A DNA stretch of 64,000 nucleotides from Hevea brasiliensis (GCF_030052815.1 NC_079495.1:33761967-33825966); one strand, 5' to 3'. Shown: positions 11,161-24,789, counted from the stretch's first letter. Notes: generated from the sequence alone by a model not told the origin. Numbers and translations are program-made.

Positions 11161-14100
11161 TGTAATGCCCTCACTTTACGTAGTCCATACATTCGACTAC
11201 TCTGGTGACCTAATGTTGGTCCCAACAAGTCAGGATGTCTGAAACTACACTTCAGTGATAATAAATAGGCATAAAATGATGAAATAAATAAAAAGAAAAT
11301 ACAAGAAAAATTAAGGAAAAATAAAAGAGAGGAAATGAAACTAGGTTAAACGAGCCGGCACTATAGCGATGGGTGATCGCATCGAAAAGTTATGGCGAAG
11401 GCAATTGCCGACCCCAGAACTGCGAGGAACTCGGGAAAATATTTTCGGAACATAATTAAAGGTCTAATGAGGTGTAATTAACATTGAAAATGTCAAAGAA
11501 AAATTAATAAGTTAGTATAAACAAAAAACAAAAATTAAAGAAATCGGTTGTACAACGAGTAAATCGATAGTACCGAAAAATTCAAAAAATAACCCCAAGA
11601 TGGGCATTTTGGTTATTTGATACCTCGATTTGGCATTTGACCTAAATATTCATGAAAATAAAGTGGTATTAAATTTTGAAAATTTCATGAAAAATGAAAT
11701 TGGAATGAAATGTAATTAAGGGAAATTAAAGGGCTAAAGTTTAGGATAATTAAAAGTTTAATTAAATTATTATTATTTTAAAATTAGTGGACCTATAAAA
11801 GGGATTAAGTGGACAGCCACTTCTTCTTCTTTATTTCATCTTCAAGCCAAATCTAATCCTCCCAAAAACACCATAGCTGGCCAAGCTTGAAGCTCCATGC
11901 CTCCATGATCAAGCCACCTTTTCTTCTAGTCTTCTTCATTAAACTTGGTCCATACAACTTAGGGAAGATATAGGGAGCAAAAAGAAAGAGTTTTGGTGAG
12001 GTTTAGCAAGCTTCAAAAAATAGGTAAATGTGCATTTTCTTCACTTGCTTAATTAAAACTTGTGTTGAGGTTATGGGTAGTATTTTATTTGAAAAATTGA
12101 AAGAATTACTTAAGTAATTGTTGGGTGCAATTTTTGGTAGCCATGGAAAGGACAGGTGAGCAAATTATTCTCACTTGTAATTAATGTTAATTGAAGAGAA
12201 TTAGTAGGGATTAAAGTAAATTATAAGGTTAGGAATTCAATTTCATGTGTAAGTTCTGAAGTAAGTTTTAGAATTGGGGTTTGAAGAATTATTGAAGGCA
12301 TTGGTAAATTGCAATTTTTGGCAGCCATGAAAGACATAGAAGATTGTTTAATTCTTATATGTAAATTACTATTTGGGAAGTTCATTAAGTTAATTTCATG
12401 TACTAGTACTTGATGTCATGTGTATGGTTGATTTTGAATAGTTGAATTTAGGTTTGGATTTGGTTATTTGAGAATTTTATGATTGGTTGAACAATTAACC
12501 TAATTGGATTGGGATTGAGTAAAGGTATATTACTAGACACTTGAACAATTGAGTGTTGTTGGATATTGAACACTTGAGTTGTTGTTGGACAATTGACCTA
12601 AATGTAATGTGAATGATGTCCATTAGAAGTGCCAATTTTCAATGCAAAGTATGGTTAGTAAGGGCAGTATGCACTTTAGGTTATAAGTGAATTTGTGTGA
12701 CCCCAATTGGTATGAGGCCAATTGGAGACAAAACTAGACATAAAATAGGCCAACTTTCATGCAAAAGTGTTGCCCAAATTCTGCCTAGAAGTGACCTAAA
12801 AGAATGACCAAATCCGGATTAGCATAACATAGGAACCCAGAATTTGACCATATGAACAGTAATCAGTCTTTTGGCCATAACTCACTCAAAACTGGTCCAA
12901 ATGACCTGAAATTTATACCATTGGAAAGCTTAGACATAGGGCTACAACTTTGGTGAAGACCACCAAGCCCAGAAATGCCAATTACCAAGTCAAAATGATC
13001 GCCAAAGTTGGATTACAAAAACTGGTCGAATTGACTTTAACCTAAAAATGACCTAAACTTTGCAATATAAGTGCAACTTGACCAGCAATAGTAAAATGAC
13101 CATAACATGGTCCATAGAACTCCAAATGACATGAAATAAGTCCCAAAATTTCAGTGAGACATAGATCTACTATATTGGTAATTTGACCAAAACCCAGAAA
13201 TCAAGGAAACTAGGTCAATTAACTTGATTAATTTGGCACACTAAATCTAAAATTGGCACATTTGACCATAAAATCCAGAAAATTCAAATAAGCATATCTC
13301 CACAAAAAGTGTCCAATTTAAATGAGCCATACAAATTTGGAAAGCTAAGAAAGAGACCTAAAACTTTGTTTCAGACAACTTCCTCAAATTATAAATGCAT
13401 AAGGTCAGAATTTAAGGTCAAAGCCATTGACCTAATTAAGGACCATGCTAATATAAAACCTTTGAGTCCAAGTCAACAATTTGGCTATAAATAATTCTAT
13501 AAGACTTGACAAATTACAAGTAAAATTTCTGATTGACCCTAAGACATAGGGCAACAATACTTATGAAGAATGCTAGACCTCAATGTGATTACAATAGTCC
13601 AAATAAATTAGTAAATTCAGAACCGAAAATGCCTAATAAGGAAGTCAAAATTTAACTTTGACCTGGTTATGGTTAAATGACTATAACTTAAGTTATACAA
13701 CTCCAAATGGAGTGATTCAAAAAGGAAATTAAAGAAGACACAATGAGAAATAATTTAATGAAGAGAAATCTGTTAAATTTATACTGTAGCTTGTCCAATA
13801 GACAGTAAACATTAGCCATGAAATCTGAATAATTGTAATAAAAATGCAATAAGCTTTGAAATGAAATTGGCAACATATATCAATATGTGAGGAATGAAAA
13901 ATGGAACATATTAGTGACATTAAAACTAATTCACCTAATGTGCATTAAAGGTCAACATTATAGGTTGACTAATGAAAGGAATAGTATTAATAAAATTTAG
14001 TTATTGAACCTTGTTATTAGAAACAATTTAAATGAGTACTGAAACACTTTAAATTGCGTCTTTCAGTTAGAAAAGACACTGGGAAGGGAAAAGACCCACT

Positions 14101-15851
14101 AAGTCCAAGCTAAGAGGTGACTCATCAGAGGTTTGTGGACAACTAGTTTTTAATTAATTTTGTTCTGAAAATTTCATATGACTAAATGACGTATTTTCCT
14201 TATGTATTATGTTTATCAAGTATTGGATTTAATTCAATGATTATTGAAATTGTTATAGTATGTATGAATTTAGCTTTGTGAAATGGCATTTCAATAAGTA
14301 TTAAGCATTGTTATGGATTGAATAAATTATGTTTTGGAAAATTGTGATAGAATATGTTTTGAACTGTGATGGGCAATTTGCATGGAAAAATACAAATTTA
14401 TGTTTTGAGTTGTGATGAGCATAAAAATTATTGGATATTGGAATTGACATTGAATGGAATTGTGTTGTGATTTATGCTCACAAAAAGGACAGAGATTCAT
14501 GATATTGTTTTATATCTCACTATAAATGTTTGACTAGGTTATTACCTATCTCTCTCATTTGTTGAGAAGACAATGGAGTCAGCTTTATTTTGATTACCAT
14601 GGTATGTGCACAGGCTTAGATTCTCTTCTGATTAGAGGTTAGATCTAAGTTTTTTGTTATGGCCCTTTCTAAAGTTTCATTATTATGTTGTGTACTGTGT
14701 ACGATGATTCGACCTCCCCGACCATAGGGAGTTAGAATCCGATTCCACCTCCCCAACCATAGGGAGTTAGGATCACCCCGGAGATTGCCCTTTCGGATTA
14801 GTCTTGCATAGTTAGTGAGATAAAGAATAGTTTTTGAATAGTAAAGAATTTCAATTTCAAATGGGATTTATGCATAATTGATTTTGTTGGAATTAATCTT
14901 TATTTCCATGATTGTTGGAATTACTTTAAATGTCCAATTGTGATTTGATAAATTGAATTTCTTGCTCAAAGTCATTTTAACCAATGATTTATATTATTGG
15001 CAACGAAGATTTTGACTTTTGGAATTTTATTGAATTTTGAGACTTTCAAATTAATTGTTATAATTTTGTCAATGTATATTGTACTATGTTTTAAATTATA
15101 GTTGTGCACCACTGAGTTCACCACTCAGCGATAGCTTTGTATACTATCGCAGGTAAAAGTAAGGACAGAGCAACTGAGTGAGAATTCCTATAGCTGCGCC
15201 TTGAAGACACATTCAGATCAGCTCCGGGTATATCATAGGTATATCCTTGTACATAAGTTTGATGTATGCATGTAATTATATGTATACAATTTATTTGAGC
15301 AGTTGTATAAAAACTTTTGTAATGTTATTTTGGGTGTATAATTGAAATGAAAATTATTTGCAATATTAATTTTAGTACCTTAATGAATGTAATATTCAAT
15401 TTCTTCTTGAGTAGGAAATTGATGTATGGTTTTCTTATGATGAGTTTGGCTTTTAAATGAATTGAGATAATTGCTACAAATAATTTATACATTTTTGAGT
15501 TGATTATGTTGAAATGAAGTTTGTTAAAGTTGTATTTGAGAAAACATATTAGGAGTGTTTTCCTTTTCAAGTTTGAAGAACTGTTTTCTCAAAATACAAC
15601 CGGCACTCTTCTGAAATTTTGAAAAAAAATTTTGTAACACCAGATTTTAATCGATGATTTTATTTATGACTAAAATTTCATTTAAAGGCTCTTTAAGAAA
15701 TATACAATGTTCCCACCACTATTTAATTTCATGAAAATTGTCTTAAAACCCCTTGTAGTGTATTTAATGGGTTATCGGTAGGTGAAGTACTATAATTTAT
15801 TAGGTGTACTACGGGATCATGTTATATCTTACGGAGGAGTAGGGTGTGACA
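11161..15851 (+). repeat. Gypsy B 5' LTR (4691 bp)
   Basis: It starts TGTAATGCCCTCAC and ends GGGTGTGACA. It matches the 3' LTR throughout, with an indel of about 17 bp near 11810 (extra bases in the 3' LTR near 18408-18424). A paired repeat at 14709-14772, each half with a CTCCC/GGGAG hairpin, and the two-hairpin module at 15112-15150 lie in its 3' part. Confidence 0.93.
15112..15150 (+). other. Two-hairpin module in Gypsy B 5' LTR
   Basis: CTGAG (15112-15116) pairs with CTCAG (15124-15128). GCGATAG (15128-15134) pairs perfectly with CTATCGC (15144-15150). The 3' LTR copy at 21725-21763 has lost one pair in each stem through single transitions. Confidence 0.6.
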
Positions 15852-15858
15852 TGTTTAG

Positions 15859-15869
15859 TGGTATCAGAG
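15859..15869 (+). other. Gypsy B primer-binding site
   Basis: TGGTATCAGAG lies eight bases after the LTR end; the next base is T where tRNA-iMet pairing would want C. Confidence 0.85.
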
Positions 15870-16041
15870 TAATAGTTTTAAAGTAAATTTTAAACTGTGA
15901 ATTTGAAATCTTTTTATCGGTAAATACAACTGCTCAAATGTTTGATACATATAGTACATTTACATCATAAATATGATCTAATGGAGAGAAATTTCCTTGT
16001 ATAAGTTTTATAAAAAAAAATAGAAAATCCTGTGAAAAGAT

Positions 16042-16257
16042 ATGGAAGAGAAGAATAAGACAATATAACAGTCTGTGATGGCGAAAGTACAAGGTGAGGC
16101 CCCAACCCCTCAGAGAGTCGGAAGCCTGACTTTACCAGCCCCACTTGTCCAAATTACTGCACAAATGGCCCAGCAAATGGCCACTTTCTTTCAACAAATG
16201 GCTGATAATCTATCAGCCCAAGCCCAAGTACAAACCCAACCCACAAGGGCAACGTGA
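16042..16257 (+). pseudogene. Gypsy B gag N-terminal remnant
   Basis: The ATG at 16042 opens MEEKNKTI, followed by a stop. The frame then continues through QGEAPTPQRVGSLTLPAP and AQQMATFFQQMADN to a TGA at 16255-16257. The spacing and residues match the start of the family A gag at 62919 (MEEGDRSIEQSV, QGEAPALP, AQQMAAMFQQMAGG). The capsid domain and zinc knuckle are missing, so no functional Gag can be made. The match shows that A and B descend from related autonomous elements. Confidence 0.8.
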
Positions 16258-16433
16258 AATAGAGAAGAGGGAGCCAAACAGTGGGAAATAACGATAAGAC
16301 ATAAAAGAACAATTTCCTTTTAGCAAATGGAGCCAAACAGTGGCCACAAACTGTCCAAAGTGATATGTAAAGTTAAAATCCCGAAATTGAACCTAAAGAA
16401 AGGTTCTTGAAAAATATTATTGGCTTATCCCTA

Positions 16434-16598
16434 CTAAGTCACTATATACTAAATTACTTGAAATAGGTATGTGGGACTCACTTTCCCACTGTACATTGAC
16501 ATGGAAATTCTATTATCACCACATGCTAAATCACATGAAATAGTGATATGGGACCCACCTTTTCCACAATACATGGACATGAAGATTTTGTTAGACAA
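16434..16598 (+). repeat. Imperfect tandem pair, about 83 bp unit
   Basis: CACTATATACTAAATTACTT followed by GAAATAGG, a GGGACTCAC core and CATTGACATGGAAAT recurs as CCACATGCTAAATCACATGA, GGGACCCAC and CATGGACATGAAGAT. It lies in the former coding interior of Gypsy B and contains no gene. Confidence 0.7.
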
Positions 16599-16764
16599 TT
16601 AATAATGCTTAATTGCTCAAAGTAAACCTAGGCTTATGTATATTGTATGGATCGATTGGTATACCAATTAGGGATTTCAGATAGTAGTACTGCCTACATG
16701 GAAAGTCATGGATTGACAATATATGTTTGATATGATTTTAAAAGACAATGAATATCGGTATCAG

Positions 16765-16955
16765 GGGGCTTGCAAGGACGGCGATACGTAACGTCTACAA
16801 AGTGCTCTGATAGGTACCACCCAAGGGCTTGCAAGGACGGCGATACATAACGCCTGTAGGTGCTTTGATAGGTACCCTTAATTGCCACTAAAAATAGAGA
16901 AGGGGCTTGCAGGGACGACGATACGTAATGCTTGCAAGTGCTTTGATAGGCTACT
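16765..16955 (+). repeat. Three GC-rich imperfect repeats in Gypsy B interior
   Basis: Units at 16765-16818, 16825-16876 and 16902-16955 share GGGCTTGCAAGGACGGCGAT at the start and TGCTTTGATAGGTACC at the end. They are much richer in GC than the DNA around them and contain several CpG sites. Confidence 0.85.
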
Positions 16956-17743
16956 TGGGCATAAATATAAGTAATGAGTTTTAAATTTAAATAATTACAT
17001 GAAGAGACCACTGATATGACTTTAAAAGACAGAGAAGGAAATAAATGTACAGATAAGATGTTAGAAAACCTAGTCCATGAGGTTATAACGTAGTGACTAT
17101 GTAATGTTCTCAATGTTTGTATTGTAAGTTGCAGATTACAGTATCAACATGGGATTATTGTGTAGAGCTACGTGCTACCTTATGGTATACCAAGATAAGG
17201 ATGTTTGTAAGTAGTCTTTCATTTGGTATAGAAGAGTACTATTACGAGAAATAAATATGAAAATTTTAGTTAGAAATTGAAAACTTTAAAACTAACATAT
17301 CGAAAGGTCACTATTAGGCAGTGACTCGATTACATTAATGTGAGATACCGATACGATAGGAATTACTATAAAATTTGAGATTTTAGTATGATTATAAATT
17401 AAAAAGAATACCTTGAGGATGAAGATATCTAGACCTCGATATGGAGTCTTATAGTTATTTTGATATTTTTGTCAGAAAGAAATGATTTAGGCATTTGAGA
17501 CATTTGTGTGAGATAAATGTAGAATACCTAGACGAGGGCAAGTTAACAGGATTTGAGTAAGTAAAGGAGACAGAAGGACTAGTAAGGATTCTAGCATGAG
17601 AAATCAAGGAACTAATGAATAAGAGAATTTCATGAGTGGAAACATAAAAAACAAAGGACACAATGATGGGAGAGTGAGTAAAATTATGAGATAACGATAT
17701 CAGTTATATGAATCCGACAAATTTCGAGGACAAAATTTTCATT

Positions 17744-17757
17744 TAGAGGGGAAGAAT
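17744..17757 (+). other. Gypsy B polypurine tract
   Basis: AGAGGGGAAGAAT directly precedes the 3' LTR and follows AATTTCGAGGACAAAATTTT, the usual tail of plant chromovirus pol. This is where plus-strand DNA synthesis is primed. Confidence 0.88.
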
Positions 17758-20700
17758 TGTAACGCCCTCACTTTACGTAGTCTATACATTCAACTACTCC
17801 GGTGACCTAATGTCGGTTCGGACAAGTCAGGATGTCTGGAACTACACTTCAGTGATAATAAACAGGCATAAAATGATGAAATAAATAAAAAAAATACAAG
17901 AAAATTTAAGAAAAAATAAAAGAGAGAAAATGAAACTAGGTTAAACGAGCTAGCACTGTAACGATGGGTGACCACACCGGGAAGTTACGGCGAAGGCAAT
18001 TGCCGACTCCAGGACTGCGGGAAACTCGAGGAAATATTTTCGGAACATAATTAAAGGTCTACTGAGGTGTAATTGACATTGAAAATGTCAAAGAAAAATT
18101 AATAAGTTAGTATAAACGAAAAATAAATATTAAAGAAATCGGCTGTACAATGAGTAAATTGGTAGTACCGAAAAATTCGAAAAACAACTCGAAGAGGGGC
18201 ATTTTGGTCATTTGATACCTCGAGTTGGCTTTTAACCTAAATGTCCATGAAAATAAAGTGGTATTAAATTTTGAAAATTTCATGAAAAATAAAATTGGAA
18301 TGAAATGTAATTAAGGGAAATTAAAGGGGTAAAGTTTAGGATAATTAAAAGTTTAATTAAATTATTATTATTTTAAAATTAGTGGACCTATAAAAGGGAT
18401 TAAGTGGATACCATATCCCACTTCAGCCACTTCTTCTTCTTCATTTCATCTTCAAGCCGAATCCAATCCTCCCAAAAACTCCATAGCCGACCAAGCTTGA
18501 AGCTCCATGCCTCCATGATCAAGCCACCTTTTCTTCTAGTCTTCTTCATCAAACTTGGTCCATACAACTTAGGGAAGATATAGAGAGCAAAAAGAAGGAG
18601 TTTTGGTGAGGTTTAGCAAGCTTCAAAAAATAGGTAAGTGTCCATTTTCTTCCCTTGCTTAATTAAAACTTGTGTTGAGGTTATGGGTAGTATTTTGGTT
18701 GAAAAATTAAAAGAATTACTTGAGTAATTGTTTGGTGTAACTTTTGGCAGCCATGAAAAGGAAAGGTGAGCAAATTATTCTCACTTTTAATTGATGTTAA
18801 TTGAAGAGAATTAGTGGGGATTAAAGTAAATTGTAAGGTTAGGAATTCAATTTCATGTGTAAGTTCTGAAGTAAGTTTTAGAATTGGGGTTTGAAGAATT
18901 ATTGAAGGCATTGGTAAATTGCAATTTTTGGCAGCCATGAAAGACATAGAAGATTGTTTAATTCTTATATGTAAATTACTATTTGGGAAGTTCATTAAGT
19001 TAATTTCATGTACTAGTACTTGATTTCATGTGTATGGTTGATTTTGAATAGTTAAATTTAGGTTTGGATTTGGTTATTTGAGAATTTTATGATTGGTTGA
19101 ATAATTAACCTAATTGGATTGGGATTGAGTAAATGCATATTGCTGGACACTTGAACAATTGAGTGTTATTGGATATTGAATAATTGAGTTGTTGTTGGAC
19201 AATTGACCTAAATGCAATGTGAATGATATCCATTAGAAGTGCCGATTTTCAATGCAAAGTATGGTTAGTAACGGCAGTATGTATTTTAGGTTATAAGTAA
19301 ATTTGTGTGACCCCAATTGGTATAAGGCCAATTGGAGGCAAAACTAAACATAAAATAGGCCAAATTTTATGCAGAAGTGTTGCCCAAATTCTGCCTAGAA
19401 GTGACCTAAAAGAATGACCAAATCCGGATTAGCATAACATAGGAACCCATAATTTGACCATTTGCATAGTAATTAGTCTTTTGGCCATAACTCACTCAAA
19501 ACTGGTCCAAATGACCTGAAATTTATACCGTTGGAAAGCTTAGACATAGGGCTACAACTTTGGTGAAGACCACCAAGCCCAGAAATGCCAATTACCAAGT
19601 CAAAATGATCGCCAAAGTTGGATTACAAAAAGTGGCTGAATTGACTTTGACCTAAAAATGACCTAAACTTTGCAATATAAGTGCAACTTGACCAGCAATA
19701 GTAAAATGACCATAACTTGGTCCATAGAACTCCAAATGACATGAAATCAGTCCCAAAATTTCAATGAGACATAGATCTACAATATTGGTAATTTGAACAA
19801 AACCCAGAAATTAAGGAAACTAGGTCAATTAACTTGATTAATTTGGCACACTAAATCTGGAATTGGCACATTTGACCATAAAATCCAAAAATTTCAAATA
19901 AGCATATCTCCCACAAGAAATCTCCAATTTGAATGAACCATACCAATTTGGAAAGCTAAGAAAGAGACCTAAAACTTTGTTTCAGACAAATTCCTTAAAT
20001 TATAAATGTATAAGGCCAGAATTTAAGGTCAAAGCCATTGACCTAATTAAGGACCATGCCAATATAAGACCTTTGAGTCTAAGTCAACAATTTGACTATA
20101 AATAATTCTATAAGACTTGACAAATTACAAGTAAAATTTCCAAATGACCCTAACACATAGGGCAACAATACTTATGAAGAATGCTAGACCTCAATATGAT
20201 TACGAATAGTCTAAATAAATTAGTAAATTCAGAACCAAAAATGCCTAATAAGGAAGTCAAAATTTAACTTTGACCTAGTTATAGTTAAATGACCATAACT
20301 TGAGTTATACAACTCCAAATGGAGTGATTCAAAAAGAAAATTAAAGAAGACACAATGAGAAACAATTTAATGAAGAGAAATTTGTTAAATTTACACTGTA
20401 GCTTAGTCCAATAGACAGTAAACATTGGCTATAAAATCTGAATAATTGTAATAAAAATGCAATAAGCTTTGAAATGAAATTGGCAACATATATCAACATG
20501 TGAGGAATGAAAAATGGAACATATTAGTGACATTAAAACTAATTCACCTAGGGTGCATTAAAGGTCAACATTATAGGTTGACTAATGAAAGGAATAGTAT
20601 TAATAAAATTTAGTTATTGAACCTTGTTATTAGAAACAATTTAAATGAGTACTAAAACACTTTAAATTGCGTGTTTCAGTTAGAAAAGACACTAGGAAGG

Positions 20701-22464
20701 GAAAAGACCCACTGAGTCCAGGCCAAGAGGTCACTCATCAAAGGTTTGTGCACAACTAGTTTTTAATTAATTTTGTTCTAAAAATTTCATATGACTAAAT
20801 GATGTATTTTCCTTATGTATTATATTTATCAAGTATTGGATTTAATTCAATGATTATTGAAATTGTTATGGTATATATGAATTTAGCTTTGTGAAATGGT
20901 ATTTCAACAAGTATTAAGCATTGTTGTGGATTGAATAAATTATGTTTTGAAAAATTGTGATAGAATATGTTTTGAACTGTGATGGGCAATTTTCATGGAA
21001 AAATACAAATTTATGTTTTGAGTTGTGATGAGCCTAAAAATTATTGGTTATTGGAATTGACATTAAATTGAATTGTGTTGTGATTTATACTCACAAAAAG
21101 GACAGAGATTCATGATATTGTTTTATATCTCACTATAGATGCTTGACTAGGTTATTACCCATCTTTCTTATTTGTTGAGAAGATAATGGAGTTAGCTTTG
21201 TTTTGATTACCATGGTACGTGCACAGGCTTAGATTCTCTTCTGATTAGAGGTTAGATCTAAGTTTTTTGTTATGGCCCTTTCAAAAGTTTCATTATTATG
21301 TTGTGTACTGTGCACGATGATTCGACCTCACCGACCATAGGGAGTTAGAATCCGATTCCACCTCCCCAACCATAGGGAGTTAGGATCACCCCGGAGATGG
21401 CCCTTTCGGATTAGTCTTACATAGTTAGTGAGATAAAGAATGGTTTTTGAATAGTAAATAATTTCAATTTCAAATGGGATTTATGCATAATTGATTTTGT
21501 TAGAATTAATCTTTATTTCCATGATTGTTGGAATTACTTTAAATGTCCAATTGTGATTTGATAAATTGAATTTCTTGCTCAAAGTCATTTTAACTAATGA
21601 TTTATATTATTGACAACGAAGATTTTGACTTTTGGAATTTTATTGAATTTCAAGACTTTCAAATTAATTGTTATAATTTTGTCAATGTATATTGTACTAT
21701 GTTTTAAATTATAGTTGTGCACCACTAAGTTCACCACTCAGCGATAGCTTTGTATACTATCGTAGGTAAAAGTAAGGATAGAGCAACTGAGTGAGAATTC
21801 CTATAGCTGCGCCTTGAAGACACATTCAGATCAGCTCCGGGTATATCATAGGTATACCCTTGTACATAAGTTTGATGTATGCATGTAATTATATGTATAC
21901 AATTTATTTGAGCAGTTGTATAAAAACTTTTGCAATGTTATTTTGGGTGTATAATTGAAATGAAAATTATTTGCAATAGTAATTTTAGTACCTTAATGAA
22001 TGTACTATTCAATTTCTTCTTAAGTAGGAAATTGATGTATGGTTTTCTTATGATGAGTTTGGCTTTTAAATGAATTGAGATAATTGCTCCAAATGATTTA
22101 TACATTTTTGAGTTGATTGTGTTGAAATGAAGTTTGTTGGAGTTGTATTTGAGAAAACATATTAGGAGTGTTTTCTTTTTTAGGTTTAAAGAACTGTTTT
22201 CTCAAAATACAACCGGCACGCTACTGAAATTTTGAAAAAAAATTTTGTAATACCAGATTTTAATCGATGATTTTATTCATGACCAAAATTTTACTTAAAG
22301 GCTTTTTAAGAAATATACAATGTTCTCACCACTATTTAATTTCACGAAAATTGTCTTAAAATCCTTTATAGTATATTTAATGGGTTATCGGTAGGCGAAG
22401 TACGATAATTCATTAGGTGTACTACGGGATCATGTTACATCTTACGGAGGAGTAGGGTGTGATA
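17758..22464 (+). repeat. Gypsy B 3' LTR (4707 bp)
   Basis: It starts TGTAACGCCCTCAC and ends GTGTGATA (CA changed to TA). A hand comparison over about 300 bases near 18840-19140 shows about three differences from the 5' LTR. The first 66 bases show seven or eight, mostly at CpG sites. AACAT follows at 22465-22469. Confidence 0.93.
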
Positions 22465-24789
22465 AACATAAATCCTTTGAAAAGTTTAAAGAATTTAATT
22501 CTGAAGTAAAAAATTAAACAGGAAAAAGTATTAAAGCTCTTCTATCATATTGTAGAGGTAAATACTTGAGTACTGAATTTGATGAATACTTGAAAGAGCA
22601 TGGCATTGTTTCCCGGCTGACTCCTCCAGGGACACCATAGCTGAATAGTGTATCTAAAAGCAGAAATCGTACCCTATTGGATATGGTATATAGTATGATG
22701 AGCTATACTGATATGCCAATCTCCTTTTGGGGATTTGCATTAGAATCAGCTTTGCATATTCTGAATAGGATTCCATCAAAATCAATATCTTCCACACCTT
22801 ATGAGATATGGCATGGAAGAAAACCAAGTCTTAAGCATGTTAAGATTTGGGGTTGTCTAGCTTATATCAAAAAGCTGAACACTGATAAATTGGAAACCAG
22901 ATCAGAAAAGAGTCGATTTATTGGATATCCAAAAGAGAGTTTTGGATATTATTTTTATTTGCCTACATCACAAAAGGTTGTGGTAAGTAGAGATGCCACA
23001 TTTCTTGAACAACAGTTTGTTCAAGAAGGAGGCAAAGGAAGGCAAATAGAGTTGGAATTAGAGAATTCTGACCAACCAACAAATCAGATAGATATAGATC
23101 CATCTAGTCAACCTACACTTATTGATGAAACATCTATAGCTTATCCTCACAGATCAACCAGGATATCTCACCCACCAGTGAAATATGGTTTTCTTCATGA
23201 AGAAGAACAAGAGTTGTCTACTCATGAAGAAGTAGATCATGGAGATGATCCACTTACCTATGAAGAAGCTATATCAGATATAAACTCTTTAAAATGGATT
23301 GATGCTATGAAATCTGAGATTGATTCCATGTATAAGAATCAAGTTTGGGATCTTGTTGACCAACCTGAAGATATTGTACCTATAGAGAATAAATGGGTTT
23401 TCAAGAAGAAAATTAGTTATGATGGAAAGATAGAGACCTATAAAGCAAGGAATCGACTATGAGGAGACTTTCTCGCCTGTTGCCATGCTTAAATCAATTA
23501 GAATTCTATTAGCAATAGCTACATACTATGATTATGAGATTTAGCATATGGATGTCAAAACAGCTTTTCTCAATGGATACATTGAAGAAAACATTTTCAT
23601 GGAACAGCCTAGGGGTTTTGAGTCCCAAGATGGTTCCAAGGTATGCAAGCCAAAATGATCCATTTATGGGTTGAAACAAGCTTCGAGGAGTTGGAACATT
23701 CATTTTGATAAAGCCATTAAGTCATTTGGTTTCATAAAAAATGAGGATGAGCCATGTGTATATAAGAAGGCTAGTGATAGTGCTGTCACTTTCCTTGTCT
23801 TATATGTGGATGACATTTTGTTGATGGGTAATGGCACAGGTATGTTAACAGTTGTAAAGTTATGGTTGTCAAAAACATTCTCCATGAAAGACTTAGGGGA
23901 GGCAACCTATATTCTTGGGATTTGCATCTATAGAGATAGAGCGAAAAGAATAATTGGTTTATTCCAAAGTCTATACTTGGAAAAGGTGTTAAAGAGGTTT
24001 AACATGCTTGATTCTAAGAGAGGATTGTTACCAGTGAGACATGGTATCCACCTTTCTAAAGAGATGTCTCCAAAGACACCTGAAGAAAGAGATAAAATGG
24101 TCAGGATTCTATATGCTTCGGCTATTGGAAGTTTGATGTATACAATATTATGTACTAGGCCGGATATAGCATATGCTGTTAGTTTGACTAGCAGGTATCA
24201 ATCCAATCCAGGTTTGGAACACTGGATAGCTGTCAAGAATATCCTTAAGTACTTGAGAAGAACTAAGGATTTATTCTTGATATAGGGAGGTGGTAACTTG
24301 CAATTGGATGGTTATACTGATTCTGATTTCCAATCAGATATCGACGATAGAAAGTCTACCTCAGGGTGTGTGTTCATTTGTAATGGAGGTGCAGTCAGTT
24401 GGAAGAGTTCCAAACAGAGTACGACTGCAGATTCTACTACCGAGGTTGAGTATATTGCTGCATCAGATGCTGCAATGGAAGCTGTTTGGATAAAAAAGTT
24501 CGTGATAGAACTAGCAGTAGTTCCTTCCATTAAGTCAGCAGTTCCACTCCACTGTGACAACAATGAAGTAGTCATACAGGCTAAGGAACCCCGGTCTCAC
24601 CAGAAATCCAAACACATAAAAAAGTGCTACCACATTATCAGAGAGATAGTTGGGCGAGGCGATGTAGCTATGTAGAAAATAGCATCAGCTGAAAATCCAG
24701 CTGATCCATTCACTAAGCCTATGTCACAAGCTCAATTAGACCGACATCTTGAGAAGATGGGTTTAAGATATTATAATGAATGGCTCTAG
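22465..24789 (+). pseudogene. Copia pol 3' part: integrase, reverse transcriptase, RNase H
   Basis: This continues the integrase from 11160. Stops occur early (TAA near 22515, TAG near 22639). The frame is then open from 22677 through the C-terminal integrase (FWGFALESALHILNRIPSK, KSRFIGYPKESFGYYFYLP) and the linker into the reverse transcriptase start (NQVWDLV, ENKWVFKKKI). A deletion and frameshift near 23450 move reading into another frame at IDYEETFSPVAMLKS. Stops follow near 23540 and 23657. The YVDD catalytic motif is intact near 23803-23815. RNase H follows (GYTDSDF, DRKSTSGCVFICNGG, STTEVEYIAASDAA, SKHI), interrupted by TAG at 24283 and at 24673. The natural end is TAG at 24787-24789. 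Confidence 0.9.

Larger units (their letters stand above)
11161..22464 (+). mobile_element. Gypsy family B, full-length structure, non-autonomous
   Basis: The 11,304-bp element has two LTRs of about 4.7 kb, a PBS, a gag remnant, a polypurine tract and a perfect 5-bp target duplication. Between the LTRs lie only 1906 bp, with no protease, reverse transcriptase or integrase. It is thus a large deletion derivative that needed enzymes from elsewhere. The PPT sequence, LTR start TGTAAC and gag N-terminus are of the Tekay/Del chromovirus kind and resemble family A; that lineage call is inference. Confidence 0.93.

Noticed and set aside
16706..17113. 135-codon minus-strand frame across the Gypsy B interior
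   Set aside because: It is the antisense reading of the three GC-rich tandem repeats; no domain is visible.
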